From positions 204,290 to 268,289 of the forward strand of contig VXAA01003142.1 of assembly GCA_013399115.1 (NCBI GenBank): a stretch of DNA of 64,000 nt. Direction: 5' to 3'. The stretch comes from Anseranas semipalmata (lineage: Eukaryota; Chordata; Aves; Anseriformes; Anseranatidae). This document shows, piece by piece, positions 53,684 to 64,000 of this stretch (position 1 is the stretch's first letter; each line of letters begins with the position of its first letter). A program made the translations under genes and the position numbers. Below the pieces are notes generated by a model. The model did no database searches. It saw only the letters and a list, made by a program, of their open reading frames with translations, and was not told where the DNA came from.

Positions 53684-53735
53684 GAGAGTGCCTTTCATCT
53701 CAGAGGATCCTAAAATGCTTTTCCAGCTGTAAGTG
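53684..53735 (+). repeat. Possible ancient CR1/L3-type remnant
   Basis: AGAGAGTGCCTTTCATCTCAG followed by AGGATCCTAAAATGCTTTTCC resembles the old amniote repeat phrase TATAGCGCCTTTCATCC...AGGATCTCAAAGCGCTTTAC. Short and diverged, so tentative. Confidence 0.4.
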
Positions 53736-54626
53736 TTGAGGAATGACTTCACTCTGGGCTGGAGGGCCACCTGCTCTGGGCTGTAATGCAGCAGCAATGC
53801 ACAGCAGAAATACAGAGAGTTGGGCAGAGGCTTTTACTAGATATAAACCTTCAGAGCAGAACCCAACCACTACCTGTCTGGTATTAGAAAGAAACATTAT
53901 CAATGAACAGTTTATTCCCTAATTGCCTATTTTTTTGTATTTTGCCCTGATCATTCTGGCACTGCCATCAGCAGAAAATAAGGGTCCAACTCGTTGCAGG
54001 TGTAAGCCAGAGTAGCTCCTTTGGAGCCAGTTGAGCTACACATAGTAACATCAAATGAGAATATACTTCAAGGGGCTGAGTTACTGGTCCATTAGCAAGT
54101 TCTCTGTTCCTGTGAAGTGAACATTTTACCCAGCTGGTATTTCAGGGGCCCTGAGGGAGGCAGAATGGACTTACTCAATTAGAATTTGGCCAACATGTTA
54201 CAGTTAATAAACCTACTTTTAGGAAAAGTGCCAACAAGCAATCTTCATTGACCACAAGTGGCAATGGCCTCAGCCTTGCAGCTCATCCAAACATCAAGTG
54301 CTTCCATGTTCCAGCTAACATCCTTTCCTCAAAGAGGGTCAAAGTCAGAGCACAATTTCATGAACCACTTTACCCACTTCCTGCAGCTCTTCGTTCTTTC
54401 TCACACTTCTCCCACCCAATGACTAGTCTAAGCCCATTCTGCTTATTGCAGCTTGCTGGATATGCCTTGTTAAAAATAGAACAAAACATGCTTAGTTTTA
54501 GGTTTCATTTCACACCAGATCTAGGACAGGTCTGACAAGATGGTTTGAGCTTGCAGTTGCAACAGCTTGCTGCCACCATGAAGGGGGAAGTGCTGCTCCT
54601 CTCACCGGGTTACAGCTCTACCTTGT

Positions 54627-54657
54627 AAAATTAATTAATTAATTAAAATAAATAAAT
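54627..54657. repeat. (AATT)n / (AAAT)n low-complexity tract
   Basis: About four TTAA-phase AATT units run into AAATAAATAAAT. Simple repeat only. Confidence 0.85.
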
Positions 54658-54750
54658 TCCCAGTGTAGCTCCCAAAACTGGCTTACTATGGGGTTAGAGT
54701 GCTAGAGCTTCACTCAGTGCAGAAGCTGAAAGGAGCCAAGGGCTTTTGAG

Positions 54751-54810
54751 CATCCATGTGCTCAGTCAGTACATCCATGTGCTCAATCAGCATCCATGTG
54801 CACACATCAG
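54751..54810 (+). repeat. Three tandem units of about 20 bp
   Basis: CATCCATGTGCTCAGTCAGTA, CATCCATGTGCTCAATCAG and CATCCATGTGCACACATCAG follow one another directly. A short local tandem repeat of no known role. Confidence 0.9.
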
Positions 54811-57666
54811 TAACAGGCCATGAAAGGCCAGGAATTGCTGCTCCAGCAGATCATTCCTATTGCACATCACTTCCAGTTGGTGAAGCTGGGCAGTTCTCTA
54901 GGCCAAAAAAGCTACCTTGAATGAAAGGCTGCAGCAACAGCTGCCTTTGCAGCCCGTAGGGAAAGGGTGTGCTACACACACCATGGACTCCTTACAGAAA
55001 GGGGTAAGGTCTAGGCACCAGGGGACTGGAGAAGACTCTGAGGTCCCATCACCACCTGTCAGTTGAGCAAGGTGCACTGTGGATACCTTAGCAAAATGAT
55101 ATAACAGCTGGGAGAGCTGGCTTGTGCGCCTCGGGCACACGGCCCACACCAGATGGTGCAGATGAGGAAGGCCCAAATGAGCCTTTCAAGGTCCCTCCTA
55201 GCTTTGCTGTTTAGTGATTTACCAGGTGTCAGGAACCTTGAAGTTGGGCACTGTAATGCTCAGTCCCTTTTTCAACCCATCCCTTTGGAGGGTAAAAAAA
55301 AGATTAGAGCAACAGATTTTTTTTTAAAATCAGCACTTGTTGGGATTTGTCAGTTTTCTGGGATTTCTTTTCTCAGTCTAGGTGGTCCCTGTGCTCTATG
55401 GCAAAAAACTTCAGTCTACAAACTGCCAGGTAGTTCAGTTTCTGAAAAACAAAGTGGCAAGCTGAACACCTCCAGGGTCACAGCAGTTGTACACAGAAAA
55501 AAACCCTAAGCAAGTCCCAAAGGGAGAGTCAAGTTGTGCTAGTCATGTTACACAGCTACTGTCTCTTCCCTGGTGTTTCCACCCCTTTCCACAGAACTAA
55601 AAATGAAATGCCAGCATTAGCAGTAATGTGACTTACAGCTTCCGTCCCCATTCAAGGCATTGCTCCTGCCTGTGCACTGCACCCCCTGCCCTCCCCAGTG
55701 TGCTGATGGGTAGCTGCACTTCAACTAGGTCACTCAAAAAATCTGGGTTAAAAATTCCCCCCACATATCAAGAAGAGCTATTTTTTAACTCAGAACATTG
55801 CAGTGTTTTTTTTTTTTTTTTAATGAAAATATCTCATGAAACTATGACCTAAATTCTGGCCACGATAACTGAACTTCATCAATCTTCACTCATAAAGCAA
55901 AGGAGGCAAATGCACGCAGCTGTGCATTATTTGGATATTAACTCTGGAGCATAATGCTGTTCTCAGAGTTAATATTAGCATTTCCATTGATTATTTTGCA
56001 GAAATCTCCACTACTTGTGGACTGAAAATTGACTTTGAAGAGTGAAATTTGTATTTTAAATATCAATCTCACTCTGTACAAAAGACAGTGATGATACAAT
56101 ACACATTTCACTACAATAATGACCAACTCCACAGTTTGGAGCTGTGCATTACATCTTTTGATGGTAAAGGAAATAAAAGCTATCATGCTTTGATGCAGAC
56201 ATCCTGTGTTCTCACACCTGAGAACAGATCATATGCCAGCAGCACGGTGATTGCTCAAACTTCAAGGATAGTTTCTGTGCAACTAGTCATTCTGGTAGAT
56301 CCTAACTGGCAAATTTCCTCAGCAATATGAATGTACTGAGTTTCTTTCTTTGCTTATCATACTATAAAATGTTATTAAATCAATCTCTATAGACCACAAA
56401 ACACCAAAGACTCATCTTTTTCTTACATTAGAGGCTGACTGTAATGGAAAGAAAATGAGGCATTTGTTTCAAAGAAAGGAAAAAAAAAAAACAGCGTGGT
56501 CCATGACATTTGTATTAGAAGCAGCCTTTATGTGGCTCAGTAATGCAGTGTTACCTCCTGAAATCAGAGTCACATCTGAATCACCTCAACTGGAGACAGT
56601 TTTGGTTTTAAATTTGAGCTGCTAGACCACTGCTAGACTGCCAGACTATTGCACCAAATGACACCTGACTGGTGCTATTTCATACAGCTAGAGAGCCTGT
56701 ACAGAAAAGTCTTGATGTCAGAAATAGCAGCATGATGTAGGGTCAGGAAGAGAGGTACCTGCCACCACGAGAGATGTCGTAGCAGCAGTTCTCTGCACGT
56801 GCCTAGGTCAATCTGTTCCTCTTCACCTATCATTTTCATTGTCATTAAATACACCCACATCTCTTTAAAATACAGATCAAAATAACATCAACTTACAAAC
56901 AGCTGGCTCCCTGGAAAGAAGTTTGAACTTCTCCCTCTATAAAAGACCACATTTATTTTGTGTGTGCAGAACAGTGGCTCCCATTAACCCACCCAGGCCC
57001 TCCACATCTTCAGCGTATTTCATCTGCCATTATCTATCTTTACGTCTATATTAAACATACACTAGTTTAGATTCTTGATGGAATATAGCTTTGTCTGCAG
57101 TTACCAGTGAATTAACATATACTATACTAACATCTTAATTATACACTAATGTAACAGCGTATGTAGTTCATGTAGCATGTTCTGTCACAGCTATAAAGCA
57201 TATAGACCTGCAGAGCCGTAACAAGACATTTCAGTGGTTCCAGCCTTGTAGCACCACAGCTGCAGGGACACACTGCAACCTCCTGGGCGGCAGCAGCAGC
57301 AGGAGCTGCAGCTGGAACATCACTGCTCCACTTGGTGCCCTTCTGTCCTTAGGGATGACCCAGGATCCTCGCTGTGCCCTGCACAGTCCCATCGGCACTG
57401 GCAGATGGCAGGGGCAGAGACCTGATGGGAGCACCAGGCTGCGCACCTGGAACCCGTGCAATCTTTCCATTATATACAAAATCCCTGCTCTTAGGACCCT
57501 GCGTCTCAGGCAAATGAATGATCTTTCTGCCTCAGCTTCCTGCATGTAAAATTGTGATACTGAACTTGGTTGCCAGTTATTTTGAGTGCAAGTTTGCATA
57601 TCAACATCTACTTCTCAGTAAGATTAATTGCTTTCATCCAATTTAAAGAGCCATAAAGAAATGATA

Positions 57667-58063
57667 ATCATAGAATACTTCATGTTGGTAGGAACCTCTA
57701 GAGGTCACCTCCCCCTCCTAAGGGAAGGGGGACCAATTTTTAAGTTACTTCACGTTGCTCAGAGCCTTGTCCTGACAGTCTTGAATATTTCCAAGGATAG
57801 AGATTGCATACCTCTGGATACTTGTTCCCATGTTTGACTACCTTCACAGTGAAATTCGTTTTCCTTTTATCTAATCTTCCTTGATGCAACCTGTGCCCTT
57901 GGCCTCTCACTTGCCACTGTGTGCCACTGCCTTCTCCATAGTTTCCCATCATCAGTTGAAGTCAACAATTTGTTCCCCCTTGCTCCTTCTCCAGGCTGAA
58001 CAAACCCAGCTCCCTCAGCTCTTCTTTTGTTGAGATAACATGGGACACCCTCATTTCATGACA
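57667..58063 (-). mobile_element. CR1 LINE 3' fragment, minus strand
   Basis: Reading on the minus strand, the segment runs from a GAGGGTGTCCCATGTTATC block through GAGCTGAGGGAGCTGGGTTT and GTTCAGCCTGGAGAAGGAGC to GAGGTTCCTACCAACATGAA and GTATTCTATGAT at the 3' end. This is the CR1 tail order. It is diverged, truncated and non-coding. Confidence 0.88.
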
Positions 58064-60259
58064 AGAGAGTCCGTGTGCAGTCTTAACTGCAGAAGTGAGT
58101 TTTCCTCTCCTGCTGCAGCTGCTGTTATGCGAGGGAAGTGGTGACCACTTCCCACTCATCCCCAGTCTTCTGGTGCCTCACCATGAATTCCACCACAGCT
58201 TGACTCCTCACTGATTTTGCCATTGTAACAGCTCGTGTGATCATTTCCTAACCCAGCCTGGTGAAATTGCATCAGGTGGCTTTAGATTTAGTACGAAAAT
58301 GCTTGAGGAAATCAGATCATTTTCACCTGGCCTTGCTCGGTGGGATGACTTGATGGGCAGCTGTGCTGGCAGAGTAGCAGAGCAACCTTTAGCAAATGGG
58401 TGGGTTTGTCCAGATCCACTGCGAATGCAAAATCCTCGCCCCCCGCAGCTGCAGCTCCAAAAGTACATGGGACACAGCATCAGTTGCTTGGGTTCTACCT
58501 CCCACAAGCTCAGGTTCCTATACTTGATAAAGTTCTCCTGAGGTTTTAGACAAAACATTCCAAGTCCTCAGCAGAATTGTAATCGTTAACAATATTTACA
58601 CAGGTGTATGAACTTCCCACGTGTTCTGTTCTTACTTGCCATGCAAAATGTTACAAAGATTAATACAAAACTGCAGCATCACTGAGAACTTGCGTAAAGC
58701 CCAACTATGCATGCTGCATTCAACTAGATAAAACAAAGCAAGCAAAAGTCTGTCATAAACCTTAAAGGTTAAGAAGCCTAAGTCGGTCTTGTAAAGACAG
58801 TCTTGTCATACCTGCCATCACAAAGAAGCCATTCTAGGAAGCATGCCTGGCTGGGCATCTCCTAGGGCTACTCCAACCAGCAAAGTCTAAACAGTAAGCA
58901 CATGATGACCGTTTTGAAGTCCACTGGATACATATTTTTGTTTTAAAAACTTCTGATGAAATAACTGAGCTAAAAGTCTCAGTCACAGCTGATGATTAGT
59001 GAACGACAACTAACTAATGTTTAGCTAGTTAGACTTGTGAGGTGTCTGCTAGTTGGCCCCAAAAGCCGGGGCAAGGTTAAGACACTATGAGTAAGTTCAT
59101 AAACTTTGTGCCCTCGCACTACTGACTGCAGGAGTCAAAACCTGTCCAAAGTACCCTCCACTGTGCCAGAGCAGTGTTTATCTACGGCAGTCAGAGTGAG
59201 TTACGGTGCTGTGGAGGAAAGTCAGGCTTCCTTTGATGTCTGCTAACACACCACAGGTTTTACGAAGTGCAACACAGAGGTTTCTGGGTCTTGTTCATGC
59301 CTATCCATTTTCAAACTGATGCAGCTAAACCAATGCAAGCTCTTGCATGCATGTTTATCATGCCCTGACCTCTCTCAAATCAGAAGAAAATAAGAGTTTG
59401 CAGTTATACATTATTTTTTCTGGAGATTATACACATCCACTTCTGAGTTTGGCCCGCTCCCTCTGCCTTGGCTCCCAAAGCTATGTTTCCACTAGCAAGC
59501 AGCTGAGCGCAGGAGGAAAAGAGGATTCGGTAAGGAGTGTCCAGCTGCTTTAAGGGTAGGTGTGTGTTTGCACAGACTTGGCCACTGCACAGTGAACGGC
59601 AGAACTTTCGGCCCGGGAGCAGAGCGGGGCTGGGCTATCCAAGCACTCCTCTCTTGCCAGCACATTTTCATCACAGAAGGTCAGACTCGGAGCGTGCCAA
59701 AATCCACACAAATAAACTTGCAGCGAGGCTTTGACAACACCGCCACCCCAGAGGAGGAGAGGGACAGAAAGCAGTCACCTTCCTATGCAAAATCAGAGTG
59801 AAACCCGGAGGCTCTCCTCCCTTCTCAAGACACTCTTGCATTGGGCTGTGCCAAATACTGCAGTATTAACCCACACCAGCTCTAACGATGGTAATGACAG
59901 GAAAGAGAGATCAAAGTAAGCTTTTTGTACTTGAAAAGAGTTTCTTCTAAGGCAAATTGTATATTGCAAGTAAATTAAACTAAGCATCAAACACCTTGTT
60001 TGAACACCTCCTGGTCTTCACCAAAATGCTAATTCTGTCTTTTCCCCCAATCTGTTGCATTAGGGCACTCTTCCCTCTCACCATGCTCTGCTGTACACTG
60101 CCTAGAAGGGGAACTGAAATGTTATTTCTCCTATCACCTCTCGGTCTGCATGCCTTCAGCCAAATGTCCTCACCTTGCTTTATTAATCAGACTTTTGAGT
60201 CTTTTCTTCCTTTGAAAGGGATTTATGAGTGTAATTCCTCATTAATAACAATATTATAA

Positions 60260-60289
60260 TTCTTATTAAGAATTCGGTGTTAATAAGAA
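60260..60289. repeat. Short hairpin, 10-bp arms
   Basis: TTCTTATTAA at 60260-60269 and TTAATAAGAA at 60280-60289 are perfect inverted copies with a 10-base loop. There is no T tract typical of a terminator, and none would be expected here. Confidence 0.8.
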
Positions 60290-61746
60290 ATCTCCCAAAC
60301 ATGACTAATTTATACAGTGCTTATTCTCAGCAATACCTGCACTCAATTTCTGATGTCCAGCAGTTAACAAACTGAAGCACCAGTACAAACTCTTCTGGCA
60401 TAAACAGGCTCACCACCATTTCCATGGACTTCAGAAGACAGAGGGCAGCTACGTTGCCAAAATCCTGGCTTGGCTTCCCGGCTCTGCTGCAAGCTACACC
60501 TTTTTCATTTGTTTCAGCCACAAATGGGCAACTTGTGAAAACTAAGTCTATAAAGATCTCCTCAAGCAAAAAAAGTGGCTGGGGGCTCCTGTTCCGCCTG
60601 CCCGTTCAGCTGCTCCACCTCCAGACACCTCAGCCGAAGCAGTCAATCACAGACATGGGAGCGTGCCCCCACTGATCCTCTTCCGGCACGTGACTAAGGA
60701 CAAAAGAAACCTCATGAGAAAGCTTTGTGGTGCGGGGAACTTGAGCAAGCTCACGACGCTTTTTGTTCCCCTGGGCAACAGGAATTATGCCGTTAACATG
60801 TGGCAGCAAGGCAGTTAAGAGGAGTTCTTTTTTTCCTTCATTTTTCACACAAACTTTAAGATAAACTATCAAATTTTAAGTGAGGGCCGCTTACGAAAAC
60901 ATTAGGAACAGCACTTGACTTGCACTCTTGACAGATCTGGCTGCCGCACTGACTTAAGCAGTGAATTACAGCTTGGGCAGTATGTCGCTACTGACCATTA
61001 GCTTCTCACGTCCTTCATTAACACATGCCAAGGTCTTCAGCCTGCTCCCGTTCTGCCGCCAGCCAGCCCAGCACGGGCTGCACTGAGTGGAAAGACTGCC
61101 CGATGGTGAGGAAAGACTCCCACACAGTTCAATATATTCTTTGGCAGAAAATTGAAATTAAAAGCAGGCTAAACTCAATTACTATTTGTGTAACTAGAGT
61201 ATCCTGGTTACAGGGCTTGTAACCATAGCAATCATTTAAACAAAGCTTTAAGGAAAAAGATTTCCCTTGTTATTAAAATGTTGATCCTTGATTCTGATTC
61301 AGCTTCTTGATCTTCCTATTGTCTCAGGTCTCAGAGGTGCTGTCTGCCTGCAGGTTTTATAGGAGACAGAAGAGGAAGAGCTCAGCTCAGAGCCGCCCAA
61401 TATCCCCAGCTAGTATCTGTGTCTTGTGCTAACAGAATTATCCTTCCTAAACATATGAATACAAAGGAATCAGATTGTCACGCAGGGATTCAGATGTTTG
61501 TGAACATTATACAAGTAATCGGCTAGCAGTGATGTTTCTTACAAGTCTCAGGCAATTAAACTGAGCCTACTATTAATCACATTCCAAACACGGCATTACT
61601 TAGTTTGGAGCCAAATTCATTTAAAACCTTAGGCAATTAAAAAAAAAAATAAAGATAGAAGCATTTGGCAATTCTATATCATTATTTAAGTCTCCTTGAT
61701 TTTATGGCCGGATTACCTTCCATCTCCAAAGACTCCATTCCACAGT

Positions 61747-61774
61747 CATGACTCTTGTGTTAGTAAGAGTCATG
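61747..61774. repeat. Short hairpin, 10-bp arms with AP-1-like half sites
   Basis: CATGACTCTT at 61747-61756 and AAGAGTCATG at 61765-61774 are perfect inverted copies with an 8-base loop. Each arm holds TGACTC or its complement, close to the AP-1 core. Function is unknown. Confidence 0.75.
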
Positions 61775-64000
61775 CAGGCATTACACAAAGGGCAGCATTG
61801 ATTTGTTATTCTGTAATTCTATCTGGATAACCAGGGAGATTTTTATTTTGAAAAGATCCTGCTGGAGCTTTTTCTTTTTTTTTTTTTCCTTCCTCAAATG
61901 CTTGTTAAATGAGTATGTAGCCAGGAAAATGGGACACAGAAGCAGTAAGATGGATGTGATCTGCACACGTGTTTTTCTCACAAGAAAACAAGTGCAGTGC
62001 ATGTTTAACAAAAGGGAGTAGCTTCAGGGTTACGTTATGTAACGGAGCCAGATGTAAACTCTTGAATATATAGCACTTCAAGCAGGTCCATTAGAAAAAG
62101 GAAACCTTTTTGTTCGTAGGAGGAAGGAACAAATTTCTTCTTGAAACATAGCTTGAGAGCTGCTCCTGAATGCCACCACAGCTGGTTTAGACCCGCCAGC
62201 TTTGCTCACATGAGCACGGCATCAGGCTGGCTCTGGGTTAATGAGCTATACCAGCAGCTGTAATTTCTCTGCAAATCCCATTGATGTTAGTTGGACATCA
62301 CTGAATGAAAAGAGAATGTGCAGCAAACCCGGTGACTAATACATGCATTTAAGGCCAAAAAATACTAATGTATCAAGTCAATGACAAAACACAGCAGCTG
62401 CAGCCTTAACAGGAGACCAGGTTTTGTTTTACAGGGCCAGGTTTTACTAGCATCAGAATGAACAGAAGTTGTTTCACAGAATACTGTCAGAATAGAAATC
62501 ACATGTGAATATAGCTGTGTGAAACTTGGACATGTATTTTTAGGTACGCACACCCACACACATACGCAGCCTGAAGAGTTCATTCCCCTCCTCTGATACA
62601 ATTAGGGATGCCTCCAGCAGGAACATGAGCCCAGGCATGCTTCTAACCAAATTTGCCTGTGCCACCCCTTTTCAACTACATATTATATCATGTAACAGCT
62701 TGAAAAGCTTTTTTTTTTTTAAGTGAGTTTTTCTTTCCTCCACATTCTCCCAATGCTATTCAGTTTCTTTTAGCAACACAGTAATTACCATTCCAGATCA
62801 AAACTGAAGTTCTGCAATTTAATGCTCAATACCATATGCCTCCCAAAAAGTGGTAAAGACTGCAGTAATTAAGCCAGGGGAACATTCTCCCCTTCATGTT
62901 AGTTCTCATTTTGTTTTTCCAATCAGGCTTAAGGCTTAAACCATGACCTAAGATCCCTTTAGCAAAATACCAATATGGAATCACTGCATTCACTTGCAAT
63001 TACCTGACTGTGGCTTATTTACATTTCCACCTCATGAACAGACCTTCATATGTTAAGAGACAGGTATCCAGAGTGTTTTCGACAATTAACACAATGCGTA
63101 GCTATTCAACTTGAATGTTATTCAAGCCAGCCACAGTATCTGCTTCCAAAACTAAATCTGAACAGCTACGGCTGGCTCTTCACAGAGCATTTCCAACCTC
63201 CTAATCACACCTCGTCTCTTTTGAGCTGTGGCCCTCCTTCGCCCATAACAGTATTTGCTTTACCTTTTGTAAGTTTGGATTGCCTCCATCGTTTACATCC
63301 TTCCTGAACTTCTCTGTGGTAATATGCAAGGTTGAAAAATCTTGCTATACGCATACGTAGAAAGGTTTGCTAAAATGCATGATTAGATGATTAGTCAGAC
63401 TGCTGAGAACCTTACACGGGAAGCGGGGATGTGAGGCTCCCTCCCCTGCATCAGGGTTTCAGAGATGAAATGTTCAGTCATAACACGGGAACCCTTTTGC
63501 CTAGTACTACTGTACTGCACTCCCCTCCACGGAATCCCTTCTGACATTCCTCAGGCACCAGAGGGCACATTTCCATTAACAGATTCAATGAAAAGCCAAG
63601 GATTCGGCACTCTGCCCTCCTGGCAGCATGCAAGCGCTCCCAAGACAGACTCCCACAGACCACGCTGTGCTGCAGGAAGAGCATTTCAAATGTCAACAGA
63701 CCGAACAGGACTTCTGTTGTGCAAGCGACACGTCATGCCCCACACACTCCTTCTGGTGTAGCAGTCTCCAAAATGACTGCATCAAAGCTTCATTTTAAAT
63801 GACACTGAAAAACTGTTTGCCTTTAAGGTGAATAGATTAAGTCTCTCAACAAAGGGCAGGTATAAGAAACTAGCTGATTGAAGAGCGGGGAAAGAAGAAC
63901 CCACACTATTAGCTGTCTGGTATTTATTATTTTTTTAATACAGAGAAGTCACAACAAAATATTCTCTAACAACACACGCAAATGATATCATAACCAATTA

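Larger units (their letters stand above)
51376..57666. other. Intergenic stretch without a recognised gene
   Basis: AT-rich sequence with A and T tracts (A near 53601-53618, T near 55806-55821). It contains a short ancient-repeat match near 53684 and small tandem repeats near 54627 and 54751, listed separately. No coding exon, RNA gene or large mobile element was recognised. Confidence 0.65.
58064..64000. other. Intergenic stretch to the window end, no recognised gene
   Basis: About 5.9 kb with only chance open frames. Two short perfect hairpins are listed separately. Slightly GC-richer patches near 59440-59800 and 60570-60770 contain some CpG and a CACGTG E-box near 60688 but no identifiable exon. 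In mammals HECA lies on this side of TXLNB in the opposite orientation; no part of it was recognised. Confidence 0.6.

Noticed and set aside
60683..60692. GGCACGTGAC E-box resembling a lysosomal-gene element
   Set aside because: A single ten-base match with no promoter or transcript next to it.

Overview
The window looks like bird nuclear DNA. The evidence is several CR1 LINE tails on both strands, one longer CR1 reverse-transcriptase fragment, one solo ERVL-type LTR of a family I recognise from birds, and one long, split, clearly vertebrate gene. The species cannot be read from the sequence. The LTR family is one I associate with non-galliform birds, but that is weak evidence. Two single N positions (47498 and 50586) show that this is assembled shotgun sequence with unresolved joins.

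One protein-coding gene is supported: TXLNB, beta-taxilin (muscle-derived protein 77), on the + strand. I reconstructed nine coding exons from 20077 to 47380 by matching the taxilin coiled-coil sequence across each junction. Their lengths sum to 2076 nt (691 codons plus stop) and the frame stays open throughout. A splice acceptor 14 nt before the ATG implies at least one upstream non-coding exon. The CpG-rich first 70 bases of the window are a candidate for it, unproven. The first intron uses a GC donor instead of GT, and the last exon carries an array of 15 seven-residue Pro-rich repeats that I do not recall from mammalian beta-taxilin.

Layout: 1-20062 is the 5' flank or first intron, with a MIR-like remnant, a diverged 130-bp duplication, a CR1 tail and an imperfect inverted repeat. 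20063-47380 is the coding part of TXLNB; its larger introns hold an ERVL solo LTR, a CR1 tail, microsatellites and ancient repeat remnants. 47381 to about 47925 is the 3' UTR, disturbed by an apparent assembly duplication around an N. 48694-49621 is bounded by two perfect 95-bp inverted repeats. 49937-51350 is a 5'-truncated minus-strand CR1 with a probable collapsed gap. 51376-64000 has no recognisable gene, only another CR1 tail and small repeats.

In mammals TXLNB lies between HECA and CITED2; neither is recognisable here. No defence system, CRISPR array, RNA gene or second protein-coding gene was found. The most interesting items are the GC-AG intron, the coding minisatellite and the sharp-edged 95-bp inverted repeat.
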